From: Coniella vitis
Taxonomy: Eukaryota > Ascomycota > Sordariomycetes > Diaporthales > Schizoparmaceae
Reading direction: 5' to 3'
NCBI GenBank assembly: GCA_011317545.1
Contig: WUJK01000011.1
Span: 1,441,501 to 1,505,500 of the forward strand
Length of the DNA: 64,000 nucleotides
How positions within the stretch are numbered: position 1 is the first letter of the stretch; every line of letters starts with the position of its first letter. The position numbers and the translations under genes were made by a program. Under the pieces are notes generated by a model. The model was given only the letters and a program-made list of their open reading frames with translations. It was not told the origin of the DNA and did not search any database. Positions 46,235-56,519 of this stretch are shown piece by piece.

Positions 46235-49200
46235 ATGACCTCGCAAGGGCTTTCAAGTGATGTCAGAGCCACGGGCTTTTCGATTTTGCAGCCTGGGGGA
46301 CCTGATCCCGAACTTGATATCATCTTCGTTCATGGACTCAATGGAAGACCAGACAGGACATGGACTTATGAATATCAAGGGCCAAAAGTGCCGTGGTTTA
46401 CTCGAGTTCTCAAACGGAAGCATAAAGGTGCTGATGCAAAAGGTGAGTTCCATGAAGAAACAATACGTTGCATTGGCCTCTTTGCTAAGCAATTACAGCC
46501 CCAGGGGAGGCCGTTTTCTGGCCCAAAGACCTTTTGCCCCATGAGAGTTGCTGCAAACAAGCGAGAATCATCACATATGGATACGACTCGGATGTGTTGG
46601 CTTTAGTGAACACGGCAAATTTCTCCACCATCACTTCTCAAGGCGAAACATTGCTCAATGGCGTCGCTAGAATCCGTTCCGACAACATGAAACGTCCTCT
46701 GCTGTTCATAGTGCACTCTCTTGGACGGCTGGTCGTCAAGTCGGTGAGAACGAAGAGTGCTGTCTCGTCGGACTCTTCATCACTAATCGAGGGACTGAAC
46801 AACAACGTCAATGGCAACCAATGCTGCATGGTTTGCTTTTTCAATTGCTTCACAGATGTCCGGGTCTCATTCCAGGCGTGATGAAGATTGCTAAAAAGAA
46901 GGTCAAGAATCATCCAAGCCGGAGGAATACGGGCTATGACACCTTACCAGCAGAGTACGAGTGGTCCATGGGACTGATTGAAAAGGCCCTACTCTATTGC
47001 AAATCTCAGTCGAGTTATACTTTTCGGGCTCTGGTATTGGTGGACGGCCTCGATGAGCTAGAAGATCCAGAGAGCGCCCAGAGAAGCATTGACTTCCTAC
47101 AGCGACTCTCAAAGGCAACTAGCAATAACGGGCCCGCCATCAAAGTGTGTTTGTCGAGTCGCTCCGAGCAGCTTTTCAAAGACCTATTGTCAGGGGTGTG
47201 GCGTATTCAGATACATGAACACACCCAGGATGATATTCGACGACATTTCGTGGCAAAACTGCGGCAGGTCAAAAGATTCCAGCACAGCCTACTACAAGAA
47301 GGCATCCATGCTTCACTCCAAATGATGCTTGAATACGTCGTTGAAAATGCTCGTGGCGTCTTTCTATGGGCTACGTCTGTCTGCGGTGAAGTATGTCACG
47401 CCTTGAGCAATGGAGAAAGCCTTGAACAAGCCCAGGAGCTTTTGTTCAAGTTGCCCAAAGGAATGTTCGAGCTGTACACGTATACTTTGAAGCGGATCGA
47501 CCCGAGTCTGCGACTGAAAGCCTTCATCATGCTTGAAGCTGTTGTGCGAGCACGAACGCCACTGAGTCTACTGGAACTCTCGATGATCGTATACGTCAAT
47601 GAGAAACAAATCACCCGCAGACCCCAGCCCTGGCATGATCACGAGAATCGCGGACATATCTCACTGGGAGACTTGCTCGACCCAGTCAGGCTCCAAACTC
47701 AGGTCATCGCTTGTTGTAAGTGCATTGTGGAAATATCCTCCAATGCAACCTATGACGATTACAACAGCTATTATGGATCCGACCGAGGATTTGAGGATGA
47801 TGTCTCCCGCTACCATCCCCTACTTCAGTCCTCGAAGCTCAGGAAGCTTTCGTACCTCCCTGGAATTACCGACAAGGTCCCAGTCTTCCTCTGAAAGAAC
47901 GGACAACGCAGAGACCGAAGGGAGATCCGCTCCAATAATGATACAGAAAGAGCCATCCAACTTCTGCATGAGCTCCGACGGACCAGAACAAAGGCGCAGA
48001 GTCAGTTCAGACATTGAGCAACGCCAAACACTTAATACAGACATAGGCGCCCCTTATGACACTTTTCCTCAGGATATCGTTCAATACGGAACCTTGCTGC
48101 TATCTGAATCTCCTGCTAGCGCAAATGATGCGCAGATCGAGATCGTCCAAAGAGAACAGCATGATGATCTCAAGCAAGCACGCTCCAAGGTACAGCTCCT
48201 TCATAGGTCAGCCAAAGATTTCTTGCTTGAAGAGAAGTGCCTTGACAGCCTATTCCACACAGACTGCGGAGATACTGTCGCTTCAATCACCAAGCCGAAT
48301 GGCAACGGACATGCATTTATCCTGAATTTTGTCAAAGCGTGGCTGGACTGTCCACGTGAGATCAGGTTGAGAATCGGGTGCCAGATTGATCCTGTGCGTG
48401 AGATGGCCTTCCACTCCCCTCAGCTCGAAGCCAGTCTCGGAGCCGAAGGCGCTGGACCCTTTTTCTCACTCCTTGACGATCTCGATCGCGAGTTAACCAG
48501 TCACCATGCAATGAGAGAGTGCTGGCCAGTGCAATGGTTTGAAGGAGCGACGTACGATGCTGGAAGCATCAGACATTGGCATTTCACCTTTCCAGCATTC
48601 GCTGTGGCAATGGACATGAGAGGATACATTCAACATCGACTCCACTTGGCTTTTGACAGCATCGAGAAGCTGCATTTCCTGAATGGGAAGGCTGGCCGTC
48701 CACTATTGTTCTTTTCAGTTTTTTTGCACGGTCAAAACCCGAAGCCGCAGATGACGAGATTACTACTTCAACAAGGGGCGGACATCCACGCGACATTCGA
48801 CGAAAAGATTGTTGTTGAAAGCCTTGTGATCCACGAGAGTGCTCGCAGTGGCGCACCTCATTTGGACATTGTGAGGCTCTTGCTTGAGCGCGGAGCTAAT
48901 CCGGATTCTCGTTATATACCTGACCCAGGTGTTCCAGCAACCTGGTACCCTCTGTTACATATCGTGGCCTATTTGAGGAACATTGACCTTGGACCACGAT
49001 TGATGTTTATGAAACAGCTGAAGAGTAAGGGTGCTGACTTGAATGCGACTGATTCTATCGGTCGCACCTTTGTAGAGATCTTATATTGGGGAGGTGGTCA
49101 GATGCCGGCCCCAGAATGGGAATGGTTGTTCCGCAATGGCGCAAAGATCACGAAACGCATGGTCAACCCGGGCGCGCAACAAAGAATCACCAATGTACCG

Positions 49201-49440
49201 GAGAACGGCTCTATCAGAGCCGAACCACGCAGTTCTGTTTACAGGCTAACGCGCAGCGTCAAAGGCTCGACACTTTTTTTAACCTCTGGGTTATTATGTA
49301 ACCAATCTTTGTATGCGAGAGATAGTAAGTATGAATCTTTCGAGGTGTTAAACAGAACGGCTTTTCGCAAAAGAGATTTTTATACTTTGGAAGCAGTTCA
49401 AACTATACAAAGGTGGAATTCGACATGGTTTAGAGACTAA
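46235..49440 (+). pseudogene. Degenerate NLR-like gene: alpha/beta-hydrolase, NACHT remnant, ankyrin repeats
   Basis: Exon 1 (46235-46442) and exon 2 (from 46499; intron GTGAGT to TACAG) encode a SesB-like hydrolase start: DIIFVHGLNGRPDRTWTYEY, EAVFWPKDLLPHES, RIITYGYDSDV, and the nucleophile elbow VHSLGRLVVK. The hydrolase sequence then stops abruptly near 46751. From 46821, in another frame, NACHT sequence resumes at a point normally well past the P-loop (LLFQLLHRCPGLIPGV), includes Walker B (ALVLVDGLDELED) and runs to 47894. A second frame change near 47740-47890 leads into VQLLHRSAKDFLLEEK and ankyrin-type repeats (TRLLLQQGADIHATF, VRLLLERGANPDSRY). Walker A and roughly 250 expected residues are absent. 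In fungi such proteins act in incompatibility and cell death; this copy cannot be a standard ATPase switch. Confidence 0.78.
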
Positions 49441-49929
49441 AATAGGCAGTAGAAATGAAGCACCAATTGGTTATATTTCGGAGCACTAGACTTGGAAAAA
49501 GACAGAGGGCAAAGATCATAAGGCTGACAGGTGGATGATGTTTGGATCTATAAGATCTATAAATTATAACTATGAGGCATACCCCTGGATGTAAACTCGC
49601 CGAAATGCAGCTAGAGCCTAGAGGTAAAATCATTTCTCGTCCGAAATAGTTTAAAAGTAAGTCCACCAACGTTTTGAGCACGTGCTTCGCGGTATACCTT
49701 GACAATATTCTCCCACTTTAGCCATTTTTCCCTTCTTCCAAGACTTTCAAATTCAAATCCATAATATAATGCCTCTAAACCCAAGCTATGCAATCAGCTT
49801 CAAATACATGAAAACGTTTACTTCCGTCAGAAACCTCGATATGGAGCGTAGGCCCATCCTATCGACAACTATCTCGGTAATTTGTTTCATGTTGCTCAGT
49901 AATCTCATCCGATGCCTTCTGCGGCTCTA
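49441..49929. other. AT-rich spacer between NLR relic and SDR gene
   Basis: Convergent 3' flanks of the NLR relic (plus) and the SDR gene (minus). No motif-bearing open frame and no repeat are seen. Confidence 0.55.
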
Positions 49930-51070
49930 TCAGTATTCGAAATGCTGACCCACTAGCCTCTCGCTGAGTTTCCACAGCTTCGCTGCCTCGACCGTGCTTG
50001 TTGCCCATGGCTTCACGGTCTCGACCCAAGGGTCTGCAACGTGTGAGTCTTCAAGGTAGGCCCCGTTGTGCTCTAGAACCCGATTTTATTAGCCAAGCGA
50101 TCATCGAAGCTCCTCTAGTATCTTGATAGCTGGCCAACGTACCCTTCAAATTTGGGTCAAAGGAGGCGTAGACGTGGGTCGCCACACCCTGATCTGAAGA
50201 TTTCGCTTTGAACTCGGCCCATCCCTCCTTGTTGCCCAATTCCCGGTCCACAGTTTCTAGATCAAAAAGAAAGAAAGAATTCCAATGTTATTCAAGCTCA
50301 ATAAGCACAACACGTCAAGGTAACCGCCAATCTGTGTGTGGCATGAACTTACGCAGGGTAACCAAATCCTGGGACCAGTCAAGGTGATTTCCTAGGTTTG
50401 TGTTAAATATGACACCGGGGTGCAGACTATATGACTGCAGGCCTTTGTTGCCCAACTTTTCTGCCAGAGAGATAGAAAACAGCATGTTGGCTGTCTTTGA
50501 TTGGCCGTACGCGCGCCATTTGTTATAGGTGTCACCATTTTGGCCAAAATTATAGTCATCCCATCGAATTGGACTCATGCGGTGGCCATCACTGCTGACG
50601 TTGACGATACGAGGGGCTCTCGAAGCCAGGATCTTGTTCATTATCAGATTGGTGAAAAGAAAGTGACCAAGGTGATTGGTCGCAAACTGGCTCTCGATAC
50701 CATCAAGTAGCTTGTATTCGACAGCCATGATGCCTGCATTGTTGACAAGGACGTCGATGTACGGCACATCAGCCCACTTGTTGAGTTCATCAGCTGCTCT
50801 TCGTACAGAGGTCAGTGAGCTGAGGTCCAGCTGTAAGACCTTGGTTCGCACATGGGTCGCATTCGCGATGGCCTCTGCAGTCTCTTGAGCCTTCGCCGGA
50901 GTTCGAGCGGTCAAAATAAGTGTATCTGGCTGGCCCAAAGCAATCGTTTCAGCAAAAACAGCACCAAGACCGTTCGGCGTGACGCCTGTCACTAGGACGA
51001 CTTTGCCCTTGATGTGAGATGATAGGTCCTGGACAAGCTCGCTACCGGTCGTTTGTGCGTTGTAAGGCAT
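49930..51070 (-). CDS. Short-chain dehydrogenase/reductase, three exons
   Basis: Exons 50353-51070, 50144-50256 (the low end may be 50143 so as to keep phase) and 49930-50072 give 324 aa. It is a classical-type Rossmann oxidoreductase: VTGVTPNGLGAVFAETIA (nucleotide-binding glycine turn), VLVNNAGIMAV, IVNVSSDGHRMSP (catalytic Ser) and YGQSKTANMLF (catalytic Tyr and Lys). The last exon gives EHNGAYLEDSHVADPW and KLWKLSERLVGQHF, the usual end of the fungal retinol-dehydrogenase/WW-domain-oxidoreductase-like group. Introns start GTAAGT and GTACGT and end CTAG in both cases. Substrate unknown. A 23-bp tandem duplication lies 12 nt upstream of the start codon. It may be an orphan catabolic or secondary-metabolism enzyme. 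Confidence 0.87.
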
Positions 51071-51081
51071 TGTTGTATCGC

Positions 51082-51127
51082 AATGTGTTTGGCTTAAGCA
51101 GTGAAATGTGTTTGGCTTAAGCAGTGA
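51082..51127. repeat. Two-copy 23-bp tandem duplication in the SDR 5' leader
   Basis: Positions 51082-51104 and 51105-51127 are identical 23-mers; the unit contains TGTGTTTGGCTTAAGCAGTG. The array lies 12 nt upstream of the minus-strand SDR start codon, so it is probably in the 5' UTR. It looks like a recent duplication. Confidence 0.85.
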
Positions 51128-52144
51128 AATGTTGTGCGAGAGATTGAGCAGCAAAAAGCTTTGGGCAGACGTGAGATGAGTGTGTTTCGTGGGCGTCGTA
51201 CCGATGACGATCGGAAGAGATGATATTGGAACCTTTGAACAGCTCATTAATAAACATAAACCAGCGGGCATATGAAGTTAATCGCCTTAACTCCGGGATA
51301 AAGCGGGGGGAGGATTCTACGATAACCCGTCACCCGTGCCATAAACCCCTAACCAAATGTCACATGAATGTTTTCTTCGCCCATCGTCTTCGTAAGGCAC
51401 TTGTGCGTATCATGCGTGTGTATATCCTCTCTTCAGTGTTATCAAGGATACGCGCACCTATTCCGTACAATACTTGCGAGCCCAGCTCTCCGCCCCCTCC
51501 CCCTTGACGGGAGAAAGATTCGACCAACTGCAACCTCGTGCCATGCTCTGGTAGAAGACGACGGCCGTGGTTTGAGTGCAAAAGAAACGAAAAGATTATT
51601 AGTCGTGCGTGCAAGCAATCCAATACTTTCAATTACCTGCCTAGGCTTCGTGGTGCTGCTGACAGTCATGATTCTCGCGCCACTGCCTGTTGCATTATGA
51701 GCTGCTACTCGACAAGCGTAGAGGACAGGCTCGAGACTCCAACATCTGTCGATGAGTGGGAACCCTGTGAATCAGAGAGAGAATGTAGTATAAATGAGTG
51801 TGTTGTCTATGGGGTATATAACACAGAGCGAATACAACCCTAACCCTCTTCGCTCATCAGCGCGTGAACCCTCCACAGTATTTGTTTTCTTGCCTTCGCA
51901 ATCCGCTACTACTTAATATATACTGCTTCCAATCAGATAGTGTGAGTTCTCATGTTACTTACTATACATGCTGATATATCCAAGAAGAAGAAAAAAATAC
52001 ACAAAACTGCATCATTATGCTTGTGCATACAGAGCTCAAGCCAACGACTCCAGCAGCAAATCCCTTGAATTTCCACGTTACATAAGCAGTCTTCCCATAC
52101 TCCTCTTTTCGATTGAGATTTTGGCATTTGGTTGCGTGACGAGC
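51128..52144. other. Intergenic between SDR gene and 2EXR pseudogene
   Basis: About 1.0 kb holding the SDR promoter. Short open frames lack motifs. A 12-base telomere-like stretch (AACCCTAACCCT, 51836-51847) occurs once. Confidence 0.5.
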
Positions 52145-53224
52145 ATGAAAACGATGGCAACGCAGCCACAAGGCTCTTCATTCCCTCTCTTTCCAGACCT
52201 GCCGCCTGAACTACGCCTAAAAGTCTGGCGCCGCACGTCTTCCCAACCATGTGCCACCTGCGCTGTTCATTTGGAAGGCCGGCTGTTGGGCCCTGAGACT
52301 CCTTCAGGTATTCGAGCCCGGCTACGAAGCGGATAGAGACGACCTCAACGTGATTGTAGAGTTCCGCCATCGCATGCTCAAGCCTACCTGACTCACCATC
52401 CCTCTCCTCTCCGTCCACAGCGAGGCTCGCGCGCTCGCCCTTTCCTGGGCGGCCAACAACGGCATCGAGCACATGCACGCCGTCGCCCCACAGGAAGCTG
52501 ATGCTGTCGCCGCTGATGCTGCCAGCCACTACTCCGTTAGTTCTCCCCAGCTGTCCTCTCGCACGGGGCTTGACGCCAGAATGCGATGCCGTTTCTGTGC
52601 CGAGGCTACTGTGGGAAGAGTTTCTCTACGAGGGCTTTATTTTCAAATGTTTACCCAAGAGAATGAAGACCGCCTCTTCGACTTTCGCTTCTGAGTATGC
52701 CATATTGCGGTCGCGAAGGAAAACATTCGTGACAAGATGAATTGCCCAAGTTGAAGTGCCTCTTTCACTGTTTCCCCTCTCTACAAGTTGTATACTTGGT
52801 CGTTGGGGCTATTCATGAGGAGCTGGATTGCAGAATGGCTTTTCCAAGATCACCCTTTTCATTTAGGCGCGACACCCCTGGTAAGAAGTTCGAAGGAGCG
52901 GTAGACATACCTCGGCGCTGGGAGGTTGACGAAACAACAGCACGCGAGGTTGTTTTGAAGAATGAGAACCAACAAAGTGTTGACAGTGCTTGGTTCGTAA
53001 TGCCGGACAATAAGAAGTACCTCGTTGACGGTATCCCTTCTAGAAAGCTCACGATCGATGCCAAAGACTTGCACGACGGAACGGTTAGTATGGAATCTCG
53101 GAATTCAGGATCCGTTTTGTGCATATATCGAGAGGATGAACGATGCTTAGGGCCCAGGGCAAAGGGCCTTGTTGTAACGGTGTGCCCTCAGCAGCCCGGC
53201 AAACGGCATATCATTGTCTTTTAG
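52145..53224 (+). pseudogene. 2EXR-domain protein gene broken by frameshifts and a stop
   Basis: The fungal 2EXR signature opens the gene: FPLFPDLPPELRLKVW from an ATG at 52145 or 52154. Homologous sequence then continues in a shifted frame from about 52230 (LPNHVPPALFIWKAG, LNVIVEFRHRMLKPT), meets TGA at 52389-52391, resumes in frame (LTIPLLSVHSEARALALSWA), shifts again near 52565 (ECDAVSVPRLLWEEFLYEG), near 52690 (VCHIAVAKENIRDKMN) and near 52740 (FPSLQVVYLVVGAIHEEL), ending at 53224. At least four frame changes plus one stop are too many for introns, given that the family sequence is continuous across them. 2EXR proteins are expanded in filamentous fungi and functionally unknown. Confidence 0.75.
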
Positions 53225-53488
53225 ACCTGGGTCATGGATGGGAAGCCAGTAGATAAGATCTGGTGCCTGTAAGTGCGCACAATAGACGTGTATACTGCTC
53301 CACACCCGAGTTTCTCTGGAATGGGTGGGAGTACTGTTGAGTTATAACTTAGATCCAAGACGCCATTTGCCGTTCATCAAGTGTTCCTCCAATGAAGTCT
53401 TCTGCAACTGTTGGCACCCTTTTGTATTTCCATTACACATTATCATGATTATTATTGACCGTTTCCATCTCAAGCATCCGCATAATCT

Positions 53489-54580
53489 CTACTCGACGGC
53501 AGAAAATACTTCCTGCGTATGGATCCAGACCTTCTCGTCCACCTTGCGCTTCCTGAGATCCCCCAGCACCTTCTCACTATCAGCCGACTCGCCATGTGGA
53601 TCCACTAGGAAAACACCCCCATTGCTGCGCTTCGCCTTCTTCTCTCCCCCCTCCAAGGGCACAACTCCATCGTCGACACTGTACCGCGCACTCGTAGCGG
53701 TGAACAGGCTCCTCTTGCCAGCCTCCCCGGCATCTCTCGCAAACAGCCGCAGGAGCGGGCCCGCAACGTACCGCAACAGGAAACCCGTGAAGCCGCTGCT
53801 GATATGGCTAAAGAGCGGCGTCGCGACGAGCCCGGGGAACTGATGCACGAAACTGACGCGCGGGGCCTCGGCTGCGAAGCGCTCCAGGGCGAGCGTGAGC
53901 ATGGTGGTCGAGTGCGCGTTGCCGTTGGCGACGGTGAAGTTGTGGGGCTGGTTCAGTGCGAGGTCGTCTTCGCGGAGGGCGCTTTCACCGCCGCCTGCGA
54001 GAATATTGACGACGCGTGGGCTATGCTGTGATGCGCTGAGGAGAGGGAGGAGGAGCTGCGTGATTCGGGTGCGTGAGTAGTATCGTGTTGAGAGACTGGC
54101 ATCCAGACCTTCGGCGGTATCTGAGCAGGTTTGGATTGGGTTAGTATACAGAACACAGAACTTGGCTCCATACCTGGCTAGGGATGTCGTGTGTGTGTCA
54201 CTCTGTGGGCCATGGTAACTACCTTGTCGTCCATCCAGCGAGAAGAAGCCCACAGACAGGAAGAGCAGGTCGAGGGCGGACTCCTTTGCCTTGACATACT
54301 CAGCCACCTGTGTGGCTTCCTTGACGAGCGATACATCCTTTTCGATGATTTCATATACGCCGCGAGGGTTCAAGCGGCGTAGTTCGTCAGCTATAGGGGC
54401 GGCCTTTGCTGCACTCCGAGCGACAAAGTAGACTCGAGGCTCAGCAGCATGCTGTGCGAATTGCTTCAACGTTTCCAGGCCAATGCCCGAGGTCGCACCG
54501 ACAAAGAGGGCGACATATGGGCCCGGTCGGACGCTGGATAAGCGGCTGTTGGAAGCGGTCACGGACTTTAGGTTGACCAT
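53489..54580 (-). CDS. Short-chain dehydrogenase/reductase family protein, two exons
   Basis: Exons 54223-54580 and 53489-54120 join in phase (GTAGTT to GCTCAG) and give 329 aa. The 102-nt intron is a multiple of three without stops, so the unspliced frame also stays open; splicing restores LDGRQDTAEGLDASLSTRYY. The Rossmann turn is FVGATSGIGLETLKQF, and a central LDLLFLSVGF replaces the usual NNAG. The active-site region reads YYSRTR, with Arg in place of the catalytic Lys. This is the form of a fungal SDR subgroup often found near secondary-metabolism or degradation genes, and it may bind NADP without classical chemistry. Long C-terminal segments (FPGLVATPLFSH, GGVFLVDPHGE) complete the fold. 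Confidence 0.83.
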   Translation of the reverse strand: MVNLKSVTASNSRLSSVRPGPYVALFVGATSGIGLETLKQFAQHAAEPRVYFVARSAAKAAPIADELRRLNPRGVYEIIEKDVSLVKEATQVAEYVKAKESALDLLFLSVGFFSLDGRQGSYHGPQSDTHTTSLARYGAKFCVLYTNPIQTCSDTAEGLDASLSTRYYSRTRITQLLLPLLSASQHSPRVVNILAGGGESALREDDLALNQPHNFTVANGNAHSTTMLTLALERFAAEAPRVSFVHQFPGLVATPLFSHISSGFTGFLLRYVAGPLLRLFARDAGEAGKRSLFTATSARYSVDDGVVPLEGGEKKAKRSNGGVFLVDPHGESADSEKVLGDLRKRKVDEKVWIHTQEVFSAVE

Positions 54581-56519
54581 TGCGCTGATTGCACGTAGAA
54601 ATGTTGTTGGACGGGTTTGAAAATCAGAATAAAATTCCACGCGAGCGGACTGTTGACGTTTGGTTTTTGGTCGCTTGGAAGTGTCGAGAACTGTGGTCAA
54701 ACGCAACTGACAATGCAAATCATGGTTGTTTTTATATGCGATTGTAGCATGGACGGGGGAGTGAGGTCAGAGTCCATGAGAACTGCGCAATTGCCAATGA
54801 ACCAAGATCTTTCGGCACTCGCGTGAAGCGGGTTAGCAATCCTCTGATTTGTAATCAGACTCGACTGGCCTCGCGCGATCGATACTGCTTGCCTAATCAA
54901 CGCCGAAAATGCTTGTACTATGAACCACATTTGTATGCGGAGAATCTGACATGCAGATAGGTTTAGCCTTGTTGAGATATTGTGTGATCTCGGCTGACGC
55001 ACCCTGTCGGTCCTGTGATCGACTGGGAGGAATCCAACAGAACCCTAGAATTTAACAGTATAGGCATGACAAAAGGATCCAGAATTTCGTGGCGGCCAGC
55101 ATTCAGGATACCCAACGGCAATGGTTTTCGTCGTAATCGGCGAGAGAGGTCTTTCTGAACTATTGCATACCGTGCATCCGCCTCTCTTTATGTTGGGCTA
55201 GTGATACTATGGTCAGCATAAATTATAGCTCCTACTGAGGGTACCAGAAAACAGCTTCTTTCGTTCTTCCTTTTTCGGCGAGTCTGGCGTTAAAAAAACG
55301 GTAAATGCTGTCAGACGCATAGTATTGGGAAGGCATACGTAAGAAGCATAGCATAGACCAAGTGCATCGATGACCTCAAGCTCTCTGAACTAGAGCAATG
55401 CTTCATGTCCATTGCGCAGGAATGGAAGTGTGATGCGATTTGTATTCTGCGCTGAGCCGTCCCATGCTGGCGATGGAAATGAATTGCTTCAGCATATACA
55501 AATACGTGATTTGACCAGATTTGGCATGCCTTATGATCAGACGATGAAATGCCCGATAAAGGTACGTATAGCCGATAGGTTAGTACGTTCGCTTGCTGAC
55601 TCTTTTCCCTCTGTCCGCACTATTGAATATGGTGCCAGAAGGGGCAGGTCCCGATTACGTAGAGCTAGAGGCAATGAGCTTGCTCGTTCTCATGCTCACT
55701 TCATGCAATGATATTCTGAGATGATCAAATTTGCGCACTCCTTCACCAGCATGTCATCATCAGGTTCAAGAGACTTGGCGTTTGACTTGCCAGAACTGAA
55801 CATTCCAGCTTGTAAAGAAGCTAGAAGACATGAACTTCCGGGTTTGCGAAGTTATGCCCACAACTGCTTATACAACATCATGATGGCTGCACGTACAACA
55901 ACTAACGGTCAAAGCCTACATCACAAGCATTACTAGCGACTGCATGAAAATGAGAATTAGTCCCCCTTTGGCATAGTACTTGGGACAAATTATAGCTCAA
56001 TTGAGTTCTGGTTGCCCAAAGATAGTACGCACTGCCATTTCGATAATGCACGTGAGCATGTATTTGAAAACTAGCTAAGTGATAACAGTACACGTAGAGC
56101 AAGGCCCCTAGCCTTCACAGCTCAGGTTATACCAAAACAAAAAGAACCGAGAGCATGCCATCTCCGAAACCGACCAAGAGCACCTCCCACTAGCTTCTGG
56201 AACAGATAAATTTGGATACAGAGCGCTCCATCCCAATATCAAGCCGACTTTAGCGCTGCCTGATTGAAGTGGCATGCGGGGAGGATGTCTCGCAACGCCA
56301 AACGCCTCCAGATGTCCAAAAGCCCCTTGTGGACTTTCAATGCAGTATTTGTGATCTACCCTAAAACTATCCTGTCCGACGCCCAATGAATTCTGTTGTC
56401 AAAACGCCTGTCTCATTTGTTGTTTCTTTCTGTAAAGCAAAATTCAATATCGCTCTTTTCTCTCCACTTCAGTTTGTTTGTTGCCAGACTGCAGGGAACG
56501 AACGTCTCAAGGAAGAGGG
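54581..56519. other. Intergenic, about 1.9 kb, nothing supported
   Basis: Promoter of the SDR gene on the left and 3' flank of CTP synthase on the right. Open frames at 55412-55936 lack motifs. A tRNA-like anticodon hairpin at 54843-54859 lacks the other arms (see rejected items). Confidence 0.5.

Noticed and set aside
47716..47830. GTAAGT...TTCAG as an intron in the NLR relic
   Set aside because: The sequence after the donor (CIVEISSN) matches the conserved segment expected there, so removing it would delete real coding sequence; a frame break further on explains the data better.
51836..51847. Telomere-like AACCCTAACCCT
   Set aside because: Only two units, within ordinary intergenic sequence; no sign of a telomere fusion or longer array.
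54843..54859. Possible tRNA-Thr: 5-bp stem with loop TTTGTAA (anticodon TGT)
   Set aside because: No acceptor stem, D arm with GG or TTC-type T arm can be placed around it, so it is most likely a chance hairpin.
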